Shown: positions 1-8,614, numbered from the stretch's first letter. The stretch is 18,339 nt of DNA from DATBAT01 sp036271375 (GCA_036271375.1 DATBAT010000255.1:1-18339); one strand, 5' to 3'. Numbers and translations: made by a program. The notes: generated from the letters alone by a model not told the origin.

Positions 1-446
1 TGCTGGAAGCGGCTGCGGTGATGCGCGACGTAGGCAGGGTCAAGCGTGAACGGAAACATCAAAAAAGTTCTTATAAGTTGATTCGAAAACTTGAGCTTCC
101 TTTGGGCTGGCGAGAGAACGACCTGGAAATGGCGGCTCTCATCGCCCGCTACCATCGGGGAGCTTTGCCAAATTCCCGCAATCGCGAGTTTAGTGGCCTG
201 ACTGAACCTCAGAAGCGGCAGACGATCATGCTAGCCGGCATTTTGCGCCTAATTGACGCTGTCGATTGGCAACTCGGCGGCAAGGTGCGTTCACTGGAAG
301 TCGAACAGACGGAAGAAGTGATCAGAGTTTGGGCGAAGGGCGCGACCGACACGAACTCTTTTGAAAAGATCGCCGCTGCCCGGCACCTTCTCGAGGTCGC
401 GTATCAGCGTGCTGTCCTGGTTGGTATTCGCCCGCGCGCTGCCTGA
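1..446 (+). CDS. Ppx/GppA-type exopolyphosphatase, C-terminal HD-like part (5' truncated by window)
   Basis: The frame is open to the left edge, so the gene begins outside the window; the first complete codon is at base 3. The visible 148 residues match the C-terminal helical domain of Ppx/GppA phosphatases, which hydrolyse polyphosphate or guanosine pentaphosphate in the cytoplasm. Recognisable pieces are MRDVG (the HD-like core), KHQKSSYKLI, the strongly conserved ARYHRGALP, and the GILRLIDAVDW helix. The N-terminal ASKHA ATPase-like domain that holds the active site is not visible, so catalytic competence cannot be judged. The His of the HD-like motif is Arg here (MRD). The secreted esterase follows after 24 bp on the same strand and may share the transcript. 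A stand-alone HD-domain protein is possible but less likely. Confidence 0.72.
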   Translation, partial: LEAAAVMRDVGRVKRERKHQKSSYKLIRKLELPLGWRENDLEMAALIARYHRGALPNSRNREFSGLTEPQKRQTIMLAGILRLIDAVDWQLGGKVRSLEVEQTEEVIRVWAKGATDTNSFEKIAAARHLLEVAYQRAVLVGIRPRAA

Positions 447-461
447 GGCGACCGTGTTCTT

Positions 462-467
462 GGAGGT
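462..467 (+). promoter_or_regulatory. Shine-Dalgarno GGAGGT of the esterase gene
   Basis: GGAGGT lies directly before a GTG (468) and an ATG (471). The GTG would have no spacer at all, so the ATG at 471, with a 3-nt spacer, is the better start. Confidence 0.6.
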
Positions 468-470
468 GTG

Positions 471-2201
471 ATGCGTTTTCGCATTTGCACAACAGCTTTA
501 ATTTTGTCCGCATGTTTGCTGGCGTTTGGGACCCGCCCGCTAAACGCAGCGGATGTGAAATTCTCGATCTCGTTTCCCAAGGAACGCAGCGCTCAGCCTC
601 TTGATGGCCGGCTATTGCTTTTGCTGTCGACCGATCCTGCAGCCGAGCCGCGTATGCAGATCAACGATTCGCCGCAGACGCAGATCATCTTCGGCAGTGA
701 TGTTGACGGCATGCGTCCCGGACAAGCGGTCACGATTGATGATTCTGCCGCTGGGTATCCCATCAAACATCTGCAAGATATTCCAGCCGGAGAATATTTT
801 GTTCAAGTTGTCCTGCACCGCTACGAGACCTTTCATCGTGCCGACGGACACACCGTCAAACTCCCCATGGATCGTGGGGAAGGCCAACATTGGAACATTG
901 CGCCGGGTAACCTTTACTCGTTGCCGAAGAAAGTTTCCTTAGGATCATCCAAAACCATACAGATCGTCCTTGATCAGGAAATCCCGGCAATTGCTCCGCC
1001 TCAGGACACGAAATACATTCGCCATCTGAAAATCCAGAGTGGATTGTTGACGAAGTTCTGGGGATGCCCGATGTTCCTCAGCGCGAATGTGCTGGTGCCG
1101 GAGGGGTTTGATACGCACCCCGAATCACATTTCCCCTTGATGATCAGCGAAGATCACTTCAACGCGGATTTCGACGGCTTCAGCACTGAGCCTCCGGACC
1201 CTTCACTGAAGCCCGATTACAGTGATCGTTTCCATCTCTCGGGCTATGACCGCATTCAACAGGAAGAAGCTTACAAGTTTTACAAACAGTGGACGGCGCC
1301 CGACTTTCCTCGCGTTCTGGTGGTTCAGATCAATCACGCCAATCCTTATTACGACGATTCATACGCGGTCAATTCGGCGAACCTTGGGCCTTATGGCGAC
1401 GCGATCGAAACTGAACTGATTCCCGCGATTGAGAAGCAGTTCCGCGGAATCGGCCAGGGTTGGGCGCGTTTCGTCTATGGAGGTTCAACCGGCGGATGGG
1501 AATCGCTGGCAGCGCAGGTTTTTTATCCTGAGCACTACAACGGAGCGTTTGTCGCGTGTCCTGATCCGGTCGACTTTCGCGCTTATATGACGGTGAATCT
1601 GTACGACGACAAGAACGCTTTCTACATCGCAGGTCCGCATACGAGGATCGAACAGCCAGCCATTCGCGACTACCTTGGTCGCATCTATGGCACGGTTCAG
1701 GGCGCGAACCAATATGAACTGGCGCTGGGCAGCCACGCGCGTTCTGGAGAGCAGTTCGATATTTGGCAGGCCGTATTTGGACCGGCGGCAAGCGACGGAT
1801 ATCCCAAGCCGATCTTCGATAAAGAGACGGGAGTCATTGACCCTATTGTCGCCGGCTACTGGAAAGAGCACTTTGATCTCAGCGCGATCATGCAGCGCGA
1901 TTGGACAACGCTTGGCCCCAGGCTCCAAGGCAAGCTGCACATTTACGTTGGAAGCGCGGATACCTATTTTCTGACTGACGCCGTCTACTACTTGGAGGAT
2001 TTTCTAAAAGGAACCACGAATCCACCGTACGACGGAGAGGTGAAGTACGGCGACCGCGCGGAACATTGTTGGAATGGCGATCCTAATCTTCCCAACTATC
2101 TTTCGCGGCTGCACTATCACACCATGTACATCCCCAAGATTTTAGAACGCATCCAGAAGACCGCGCCGCCGGGGGCTGATTTAACTTCGTGGCGTTATTA
2201 G
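471..2201 (+). CDS. Secreted alpha/beta-hydrolase, putative esterase
   Basis: A 576-residue exported protein. Residues 1-26 form a signal sequence; LSAC near residue 15 could be a lipobox, or cleavage could follow LNA at 26, so lipoprotein versus soluble is undecided. Residues about 30-180 look like a beta-rich domain. From about 185 the sequence resembles esterase D / enterochelin-esterase-type hydrolases: nucleophile elbow GGSTGG (Ser339), likely acid Asp497 in GSADTYF, likely His532 in AEHCWNGD. This supports hydrolysis of an ester in the periplasm or outside the cell; the substrate is unknown, and a role on acetylated or feruloylated plant polysaccharide is only a guess. Its tail overlaps the convergent flavoprotein gene by 21 bp. 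Numbering is from the ATG at 471. Confidence 0.72.
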   Translation: MRFRICTTALILSACLLAFGTRPLNAADVKFSISFPKERSAQPLDGRLLLLLSTDPAAEPRMQINDSPQTQIIFGSDVDGMRPGQAVTIDDSAAGYPIKHLQDIPAGEYFVQVVLHRYETFHRADGHTVKLPMDRGEGQHWNIAPGNLYSLPKKVSLGSSKTIQIVLDQEIPAIAPPQDTKYIRHLKIQSGLLTKFWGCPMFLSANVLVPEGFDTHPESHFPLMISEDHFNADFDGFSTEPPDPSLKPDYSDRFHLSGYDRIQQEEAYKFYKQWTAPDFPRVLVVQINHANPYYDDSYAVNSANLGPYGDAIETELIPAIEKQFRGIGQGWARFVYGGSTGGWESLAAQVFYPEHYNGAFVACPDPVDFRAYMTVNLYDDKNAFYIAGPHTRIEQPAIRDYLGRIYGTVQGANQYELALGSHARSGEQFDIWQAVFGPAASDGYPKPIFDKETGVIDPIVAGYWKEHFDLSAIMQRDWTTLGPRLQGKLHIYVGSADTYFLTDAVYYLEDFLKGTTNPPYDGEVKYGDRAEHCWNGDPNLPNYLSRLHYHTMYIPKILERIQKTAPPGADLTSWRY

Positions 2202-3323
2202 TCTTTGTAGCGAGAGTTCCGCTTCCATCTTTTGCTTTTCCAGAACGGCGTTTGCGGCTTTAACCCCAAGCGCAGGGCCGTGTTTGAACCCATGCCCTGA
2301 ACCGCCGCCGAGGATCCATGCGTTGCCGGCCTCGGGATGCTTATCGAGGATGAAATTTTGATCGAGGCTGTTTTCGTATTGGCAGACGCGAGTTTCCAGT
2401 AGCGGTGCGCCACGCATTTCCGGAAAGCGGTTGTCCATGTAGCTGCGAACCTCGTGAAGCATCTCTTCGCTGATTCGCCGCTCGCCATCGGTTGGATCGA
2501 AATCGGGGCCACGCTCATCACATGCCAGTTTGAATCCGCGCCATTGATTCCCTGGAATACCGTAGAAAAACTTCGCTCCATTGTCGATCCAGGTAGGGAT
2601 GGCGTCGTCGTGGAATCGCCGATCGCCGGCAGGTGTGCCGAAGAAAAACACTTCCTGTTTAGTTGGAATGATCTTGCCCGTGAGGAAAGAGAACATTTGC
2701 GAAAGCCATGGGCCGCAGGCGAACACGTAGCGGTCCGCTTCTAGAGAGCCGTCATTTAGCGCTACTCCCTTCATTTCTCCGCCAACGACGGGCCCCGGAG
2801 TCGCTTGTGCCTGAAGATATTCGCCGCCCTCGGCGAGGAATGCCTCCAGCACCGCCTCGCAGGAACGTCGCGCAAGCAGGTACCCGGCATCAGGCTCGAA
2901 GATGCACCGGCTCACGCCGTCAAAATTGATCTGCGGCCAGCGTTTGGCCGATTCAGATACCGACAGCCGTTCAAATGCCACGCCCACTTGCACGAGCACT
3001 TCTTCGGATTTTTGTTCGTAAGTATCGTCGGCCCCAGCCATCCACAAAACGCCGGAGTTGTGAAAGAGCTTTCGCTGCCAGCGACGCTCGTTCTCTTTCC
3101 ATAGGCCAAGGGCATCCACAGCCATTTGGGAATAGAGCTGCGAACCACCATAGGTCGCGCGAATGATTCGCGTTTCCCCCCCGGAGCTGGCGCGGCTGTT
3201 GCCGGGCCCCCACGCGTCAACCAGTTTGACTTTGGCTCCGCCGCGCAGCAGGTACAGCGCCGTCCAGCCTCCAAAGGCGCCCGCACCGACTACCACAACA
3301 GAGGTTTGTCCGATCCTATTCAT
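2181..3323 (-). CDS. FAD-dependent oxidoreductase, monomeric sarcosine oxidase family
   Basis: Reads as 380 residues from the ATG at 3323; the open frame continues 92 codons upstream, but that part lies inside the lipoprotein gene and has no family character. The family oxidises secondary or N-methyl amino acids, or related amines, using covalently bound FAD. Visible: VVGAGAFGG dinucleotide fold at about 10-19, ETRIIR with Arg52 and Arg55, Lys265 in GFKLA, Cys314 in RVCQYEN at the place of the covalent-flavin Cys of monomeric sarcosine oxidase, and Lys347 in GSGHGFKHG (oxygen-activating Lys in relatives). The residue equivalent to active-site His269 is Asp269, so sarcosine is probably not the substrate. 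It starts 32 bp after the stop of the large lipoprotein gene, so the two are probably cotranscribed. No strong Shine-Dalgarno is seen. Confidence 0.85.
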   Translation of the reverse strand: MNRIGQTSVVVVGAGAFGGWTALYLLRGGAKVKLVDAWGPGNSRASSGGETRIIRATYGGSQLYSQMAVDALGLWKENERRWQRKLFHNSGVLWMAGADDTYEQKSEEVLVQVGVAFERLSVSESAKRWPQINFDGVSRCIFEPDAGYLLARRSCEAVLEAFLAEGGEYLQAQATPGPVVGGEMKGVALNDGSLEADRYVFACGPWLSQMFSFLTGKIIPTKQEVFFFGTPAGDRRFHDDAIPTWIDNGAKFFYGIPGNQWRGFKLACDERGPDFDPTDGERRISEEMLHEVRSYMDNRFPEMRGAPLLETRVCQYENSLDQNFILDKHPEAGNAWILGGGSGHGFKHGPALGVKAANAVLEKQKMEAELSLQRLITPRS

Positions 3324-3355
3324 TGCGTCTTTGGATTGTACATACCGCGCAGCCC

Positions 3356-6133
3356 CTATTTGGCGGCCAGACTCACCCACGTCATCGAAGGCGAAAGTGG
3401 TACTACGTAGTCTTCGCGTTCGATGGTCAACTCTTTGCTTGGACGATAGTTTCCGACGCCAGAGATCTTCGCGGGTTGCGCGATCCGCAGACGGGCGTTC
3501 GACGTGTATCGATTTCCAGCCGCAAATCCTAAACGCACTTCGCCGGAAGCGGAATTGATCTCCACGCTTTGAAAAGTTCCGGCGTCGAGCGTCAACCACA
3601 GTCCGAGTTGCGCTAAATAGATTCGAGAACGATAAGAGTCGAGTGGAGTCACCTTGATCGTTTTACCTTGTACCATCACATTGCCGCCGAATACGAGCCA
3701 CCCGAGTTCAGGATGTTTGACGACATAGGTCGCTGTATTCCATGCATGTCCAAAAAAATTGGGACCATAATCCCCTGTGATTGGATCGAGCTTTAACATG
3801 TCGGGGAAGCTGTGAAACGCGGCCGAGGCGAAACCCTCCTGGTCAATGTCAGTCAACGCCCCCATTGTGCCGCCATATCCGACGCGAAGCAGATAAGTAT
3901 CCTCGGGATGCTCGCGATACTGAGCCAGCAGCGGAATCGCGTTTAGCCCTGAACCGTAATGATGCAGTTGCCGCTCCAAACGCCGGTCTTTTGCGGCGAA
4001 GATGAAATCCCAGTAGCGGCGGGCGCTTCCGTTATATCCCCAATGCGGTATCGCCGGGTCGTAGCCGAGAATTGCGTTCAAGGTGACATCGGCCTTCTCG
4101 TTGTCACCGAAATATTTCGTCCAGGCGTAAACCTCTTCCTGCCCGGTTGAGTCCCATGGCATCTCGCTGCCAAAGGGATATGCTTCCTTGCGCCAACGGT
4201 CGGCGCGAGCGCGCATCTTGGCTTCGAATTTGTCCGCCTGGTCTTTCATGCCCTCACGTCTGAGGTCGTCGAGGATCTGCGGGAAGACGCTACCTTCCAT
4301 CTGTCCGAACACGGCGTAGTCCCCTGCGAAATTTGTCATCGCCATTGAGGTCTGGTAGGCGTGGTCGAGATACCAATCCCAGGGATGATTCGTAACCAGA
4401 TTTTGATTGTTGCGCGCGAGATGGTAGAGCGCCCAATACGCGGCGGCCACGTGCGGATAGTCATATGACCGGTCGACCCGTTCACTATCCTGCTTGTTCC
4501 AACTCGTCCAGCTGGTCCAATCCAAATCGCCCCGATAAGTGCCGGCCGGAGTCTGATCTGGTTGGTGGTAGAAGAGACTCTTGCGTACACCAAATTGCCG
4601 TGGTCCTTCTTTAAATTGTAGGCCGCCCCACAATACTCCATCCACGAACTGTTGCAGTTTCTCAATCTCTCCTTTATTCGGTTGGACGAATTCTTTCATC
4701 ATCGCCGAAATCCAGGCGCCACCTCCGCCTTCGTCTCCGAGACCGGCGATCCAGACGCGACTGTCTTGCGTAACGATCGAATTGGTTTCGCGGTCGTAGG
4801 TCATCGGCGAAGGTGCACGATGAAATGGATCGCTCGCGTCCGTGTACCACTGCTTGGTGGTGAGGAAGTGGCCCATATCGGCGACGACCTGCGACTCTGG
4901 TTTGGTAACGAAGTATTGAATAGTTTGAGCTAAACCGTCTTCGTAGGTAATCGTCAGACGGGCGCGGCCCCAACCCTTGCTCTTTACCGAATAGGCCTGC
5001 CAACCCTTCGAAAGGGACCGAGCGTTACTGAATGCAAGCGCATCACGAGGCTCGACCGTCATCGATTTCACTTTTTTTGGATACTGCAGAAATAGCTTTG
5101 CGTCGATGTCAGTGGGGATTACGTATCCTGGCACGCCGACCGCCACCGGCCGATTGTTTTGAGTAAGCGTTTTCTCAATAGAGCGAATTGAATCGGAGAG
5201 GAGAAACTTCACTCCGTAGGTTTTTGATTGTCCCGGAGCCAACGTCAAAGAAGTCGGCGGATTCCACGGCTGCGCATTCTTCCATTCGTTTTCCGCGTAA
5301 GCGCGGCTATGCACCATCCATTCGTAGAATCCTTCGAAGGTGATACCGCGCTGGGTGGGATCAGTAAAGACCGGTTTCGCTCCCCAGGAACCGCTCTTGT
5401 CGAGAATCGGGTTATATGCCTCGAACGGTGTCTGCCCGTCGGGCACCACCACCAGCGCTGGTCCATGTCCGCTGAGGCGTGTGACCTGTAAATAGCCGGC
5501 GTTTTCGCCAATGTAGGGATCAAAGAATGAGCATTTGGCATGGGCGTCTTCCAGTGAGCGATCGTTCAGCACGTTGTTGAAGACCATGGGAATTCCCAGG
5601 GAGCCAATCTCCACCGGTTGGGCTGACTTGTTTTTCAGTTGAAAATCCAAGACCAGCTTGCCGCCTTCCAGTCGCCAGCTCCGGGTAACCTGCAATGGAA
5701 TGTCTGCCGGTAAAGTCGGCGCGAGGTCGGCAGAGGCCAACGCACCAGCAGTGGAGGGAAGAGCGGTCACCGGCATTCGAGCGGTTGCGGTCGAGTAGTC
5801 TTGCCAGGCCTCAGCGGCGCTGGCGCGCAACCGAACTTCAAGATCACCCAAATGATTGAACTTGTTTTGCGAGCGCTGCACCAGCAGATCGCCGGGGGTG
5901 AAATCGAAGTTGGTGTCCGATTTCGGCCTGAGTGCCGCAATGGTTTGCGACGAACGCACCAGGCTGAACTTGAAGTCAGGCGTCTCCAAATCGATGAGAC
6001 CATCGCTCAGCATCGGTCCCGGCGTCGGAACTGGTTTTTCACCGGCATTTTTCTTTGAGCATCCGAACAGGACCAATATGCCCGCGAGAGTTATGGACAG
6101 AAACCGGCGCTGGCCTGAAAAAAATGCACACAT
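3356..6133 (-). CDS. Large lipoprotein of glycosidase-like build, probably DUF5695 family
   Basis: A 925-residue exported protein. The signal is type II: charged start, hydrophobic stretch 11-24, LFGC with Cys25 as the lipid anchor. Residues about 45-420 look like beta-sandwich carbohydrate-binding material with many aromatic and Gly/Pro turns. Residues about 460-800 are helical and Trp/Tyr-rich (DEGGGGAWISA at 467, PWDWYLDHAY at 584, PWDSTGQEEVYAW at 659, PHWGYNGSARRYWDF at 696), in the style of (alpha/alpha)6-barrel glycosidases or lyases. A beta-rich tail closes the protein. I recall this pattern as DUF5695; the assignment is from memory of motifs and not certain. Glu and Asp in the 659-668 and 467-468 segments are candidate catalytic residues. 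AGGAGA lies 10 nt before the ATG. The gene is first of a two-gene unit with the flavoprotein. Confidence 0.6.
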   Translation of the reverse strand: MCAFFSGQRRFLSITLAGILVLFGCSKKNAGEKPVPTPGPMLSDGLIDLETPDFKFSLVRSSQTIAALRPKSDTNFDFTPGDLLVQRSQNKFNHLGDLEVRLRASAAEAWQDYSTATARMPVTALPSTAGALASADLAPTLPADIPLQVTRSWRLEGGKLVLDFQLKNKSAQPVEIGSLGIPMVFNNVLNDRSLEDAHAKCSFFDPYIGENAGYLQVTRLSGHGPALVVVPDGQTPFEAYNPILDKSGSWGAKPVFTDPTQRGITFEGFYEWMVHSRAYAENEWKNAQPWNPPTSLTLAPGQSKTYGVKFLLSDSIRSIEKTLTQNNRPVAVGVPGYVIPTDIDAKLFLQYPKKVKSMTVEPRDALAFSNARSLSKGWQAYSVKSKGWGRARLTITYEDGLAQTIQYFVTKPESQVVADMGHFLTTKQWYTDASDPFHRAPSPMTYDRETNSIVTQDSRVWIAGLGDEGGGGAWISAMMKEFVQPNKGEIEKLQQFVDGVLWGGLQFKEGPRQFGVRKSLFYHQPDQTPAGTYRGDLDWTSWTSWNKQDSERVDRSYDYPHVAAAYWALYHLARNNQNLVTNHPWDWYLDHAYQTSMAMTNFAGDYAVFGQMEGSVFPQILDDLRREGMKDQADKFEAKMRARADRWRKEAYPFGSEMPWDSTGQEEVYAWTKYFGDNEKADVTLNAILGYDPAIPHWGYNGSARRYWDFIFAAKDRRLERQLHHYGSGLNAIPLLAQYREHPEDTYLLRVGYGGTMGALTDIDQEGFASAAFHSFPDMLKLDPITGDYGPNFFGHAWNTATYVVKHPELGWLVFGGNVMVQGKTIKVTPLDSYRSRIYLAQLGLWLTLDAGTFQSVEINSASGEVRLGFAAGNRYTSNARLRIAQPAKISGVGNYRPSKELTIEREDYVVPLSPSMTWVSLAAK

Positions 6134-6210
6134 GGTAGGGTGTTCTCCTGGGTGGTACCGGCAAGTTTATACTTTATACCGAAGATCAGCGCGGCAAGGA
6201 GCGTGTAGGA
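6134..6210. promoter_or_regulatory. Divergent promoter region between lipoprotein and aldo/keto reductase genes
   Basis: This 77-bp gap must serve both divergent genes. It holds TATACT at 6168-6173 and TATACC at 6175-6180 on the plus strand, whose complement reads TATAAA on the minus strand. No convincing -35 hexamer is seen for either direction. AAGGAG at 6196-6201 is the reductase ribosome binding site (9-nt spacer) and AGGAGA, read on the minus strand, serves the lipoprotein. Confidence 0.4.
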
Positions 6211-7194
6211 ATGAAATTTCGTCCGCTTGGACGCACCGGTTGGAAGGTCTCTGACGTCAGCTTTGGCGCCTGGGCCATTGGCGGTTCGTGGGGCAAAGTT
6301 TCGGAGTCCGACGCGCTGGCCGCGTTGAACAAGGCCATCGACTCCGGCGTGAATTTCATCGATACCGCGGATGTCTATGGCGGTGGCCGCAGCGAGCGGC
6401 TGATTGCTCAACTTAAGAAATCGCGCAAGGATGAAATCATTGTCGCCACCAAAGCCGGACGTCGCTTGCCGAAACAACTCGTCGACGGCTACAGCCGGGC
6501 GAACCTGACCTCTTGGGTGGAAGACAGCCTGCGCAATCTTGCGGCCGACACCATCGATCTTTTGCAACTGCATTGTCCTCCAACGGAACTGTATCCGCAG
6601 CCCGAAGTTTTCGGGATCCTCGACGATCTGGTGAAGGCCGGAAAGCTCCGCTACTACGGCGTTAGCGTCGAAAAAGTGGAAGAAGCCCTGGAAGCGATCA
6701 AGCACCCCAACGTTCAGTCGGTACAGATCATCTTCAACTGCTTCCGCCAGAAACCTGCGGATGAGTTTTTCCCGCTGGCAAAAAAGCAGCGGGTCGGAAT
6801 TCTCGCCCGGGTTCCGCTTGCCAGCGGAATGCTCACGGGAAAGCTTCGCCGCGACTCGACCTTCGCCTCTGACGACCACCGCAACTTCAACCGCCACGGC
6901 GAGCATTTTGACGTTGGCGAGACCTTCTCTGGCGTCGACTATGAAACCGGCCTTGAAGCTGTCGAACAGCTACGCAAACTCGTGCCTCAGGGAATCTCGA
7001 TAAGCCAGTTTGCGCTGCGCTGGATTCTCATGTTCGATGCGATTACCTGCGCCATCCCCGGCGGAAAGCGGCCGGAACAGGTTGCGGATAATTGCGAGGC
7101 TTCTGATCTAGCGCCGCTAGGCGCTGAAACGATGGAATCAGTCCGGCAAATCTACGATGCGAAAATCAAACCTCTGGTTCACTCTCGCTGGTAG
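6211..7194 (+). CDS. Aldo/keto reductase
   Basis: A 327-residue cytoplasmic NAD(P)H-dependent oxidoreductase of the AKR superfamily, of usual length. The catalytic tetrad is complete: Asp51 and Tyr56 in FIDTADVYGGG, Lys81 in VATKAG, His121 in LQLHCPP. FRPLGRTGWKVSDVSFGAW at the start and the late IPGGKRPEQV, which contacts the nicotinamide cofactor phosphate in relatives, are typical of the L-glyceraldehyde reductase / YhdN-like branch. Such enzymes interconvert aldehydes, ketones or sugars with alcohols; the substrate cannot be read here. It is read away from the lipoprotein/flavoprotein pair, and its last 57 bp overlap the end of the amidase gene on the other strand. A role in the neighbouring sugar pathways, for example oxidising a free aldose, is inference. 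Confidence 0.9.
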   Translation: MKFRPLGRTGWKVSDVSFGAWAIGGSWGKVSESDALAALNKAIDSGVNFIDTADVYGGGRSERLIAQLKKSRKDEIIVATKAGRRLPKQLVDGYSRANLTSWVEDSLRNLAADTIDLLQLHCPPTELYPQPEVFGILDDLVKAGKLRYYGVSVEKVEEALEAIKHPNVQSVQIIFNCFRQKPADEFFPLAKKQRVGILARVPLASGMLTGKLRRDSTFASDDHRNFNRHGEHFDVGETFSGVDYETGLEAVEQLRKLVPQGISISQFALRWILMFDAITCAIPGGKRPEQVADNCEASDLAPLGAETMESVRQIYDAKIKPLVHSRW

Positions 7195-8613
7195 TGCCCC
7201 CAAGCTAACCGGCGGCCGTTGTCGGTGCCAATCGGTGTGCTCCTGAAATGTGCGTGCCGCTTCGATGACGAGGTGGTCATTGAGCCCTCGGCCCAGAAAT
7301 TGAATACCAAAGGGCAGTTTGTTTTTGCTGGACCCGCAAGGCACGGTGATCGCCGGAAGTCCGCAAAGGCTCGAAATGCCGTCCGGAGCGCGGCGTTCCA
7401 GTTCTTCGTCCATGCCGGAATCAGGCGGAGCCTTCAGGGGGGCCGCAGCGGTTGACTGACCTGCGGTTGTGAGAACGTCGTAATTCTCAAACAGCGCGTC
7501 GATCTGAGTTTGCAAAACAGTGCGGACGCGTTGCACTTGTAAATACTCTGTCGCCGAAAATTGCTCGCTGGCGTAGCCGTTAATCTGGCCCAGCGGGTCG
7601 TTCAACTCCGCGCAACGTCCGGATCGGATTAAATCCTGGAAAGCAGAAGCGGCCTCTATGAGGATGGTCAACTCCGCGGCTTCCTCGTAAGGTCCATCCG
7701 GCATCTCGACGTCGGAAATTTTTGCTCCGTTCTTTTCCAGTACTTTCAAACCGTCATCGACTGCTTGTTCGAGTCCCGAATCCAACTTATTCCAAACATT
7801 CGTCAACCTGCCCACGCGAAGCGGCCTGGAGGAACGGTTCGTAGGGTAATGGAAAGCTGACATCGAAGACGGCAGAGAGTGATGGTCTTTCGGGTCGTGG
7901 CCCGCGATCACCGAGAGTATGAGGCCACAGCAATCGGCGCTGCGCGCCATGGGGCCAAGCTTGTCCATGCTATAGGCGATGGCCATTGCGCCATAACGGC
8001 TCACGCGCCCGTAACTGGGACGCATACCTGCGATGCCGCACCACGCCGAAGGGCAAATGATCGAGCCACGGGTGTCAGAGCCCAGCGCCCATGGCGCCAG
8101 CGCGGCCGACACGATCGCTCCTGATCCGCTCGAAGAGCCGCAGGTCCAGTAGTCAGTGTTCCAGGGATTTTTGCAGGGACCGGCAATCGACGCGTCCCCG
8201 CTTTCATATCCGAGGCCGCCCGCAAGTTCTATCATCGCTGCCTTGCCGATCAATACAGCGCCGGCCTCATTCAGGCGCTCAATGACGGTCGCGTTGTAGT
8301 CGAATTGCTGCTTTGCGTAAGGACGAGCACCCCAAGTGGTGGGATATCCCTTCACCGCGACCAGATCTTTCGCCGCGTAAGGCACTCCGTGCAGAGGGCC
8401 CCGATAGTGGCCGCGCGCGATTTCTTGCTCGGCGGTACGGGCCTGCTGGAGCGCTAACTCGGGTGTAAGCGTGATGTACGCATTCAGCCTGGAGCCGATT
8501 TCTTGACTGCGATCAAGATAACTTTGTGCAAGCTCCACCGGTGAAAGCTGTCGCCGCCGGATGCGATTTCCCAACTCTCGAACCGGAAGATAAAGGACAT
8601 CCTCACTCAGCAA
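7138..8613 (-). CDS. Amidase-signature family amidase (TTG start)
   Basis: A 491-residue amidase hydrolysing a carboxamide to acid and ammonia. The Ser-cisSer-Lys triad is intact: Lys82 in AAKDL, cis-Ser160 in CGSSSGSG, nucleophile Ser184 in GSDTRGSI. PSYGRVSRYGAMA and GLPAITVPCG recall GatA, but DTRGS replaces the usual DTGGS and no gatB or gatC is nearby, so it is unlikely to be the tRNA amidotransferase subunit. The protein begins MLSEDVLYLP with no signal peptide. TTG at 8613 is chosen because GAGGA (8623-8627) lies 9 nt upstream and the stop of the small Tat-signal gene ends 1 bp before it, which implies translational coupling. It is the last gene of the seven-gene run; its 3' end overlaps the convergent reductase by 57 bp. 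The substrate is unknown. Confidence 0.88.
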   Translation of the reverse strand: MLSEDVLYLPVRELGNRIRRRQLSPVELAQSYLDRSQEIGSRLNAYITLTPELALQQARTAEQEIARGHYRGPLHGVPYAAKDLVAVKGYPTTWGARPYAKQQFDYNATVIERLNEAGAVLIGKAAMIELAGGLGYESGDASIAGPCKNPWNTDYWTCGSSSGSGAIVSAALAPWALGSDTRGSIICPSAWCGIAGMRPSYGRVSRYGAMAIAYSMDKLGPMARSADCCGLILSVIAGHDPKDHHSLPSSMSAFHYPTNRSSRPLRVGRLTNVWNKLDSGLEQAVDDGLKVLEKNGAKISDVEMPDGPYEEAAELTILIEAASAFQDLIRSGRCAELNDPLGQINGYASEQFSATEYLQVQRVRTVLQTQIDALFENYDVLTTAGQSTAAAPLKAPPDSGMDEELERRAPDGISSLCGLPAITVPCGSSKNKLPFGIQFLGRGLNDHLVIEAARTFQEHTDWHRQRPPVSLGALPARVNQRFDFRIVDLPD

Positions 8614-8614
8614 G

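Noticed and set aside
3324..3599. 92-codon N-terminal extension of the flavoprotein frame
   Set aside because: It lies within the lipoprotein coding region, is Arg/Ser-rich without family similarity, and the nucleotide-binding fold begins right after the ATG at 3323.
6091..6906. 271-codon open frame antisense to the aldo/keto reductase
   Set aside because: No family features; the AKR frame on the other strand has a complete catalytic tetrad, so this is a high-GC antisense shadow.
7138..8613. Amidase as GatA of the Glu-tRNA(Gln) amidotransferase
   Set aside because: GatA-like blocks are present, but DTRGS replaces DTGGS, cis-Ser context differs, and no gatB/gatC accompanies it.
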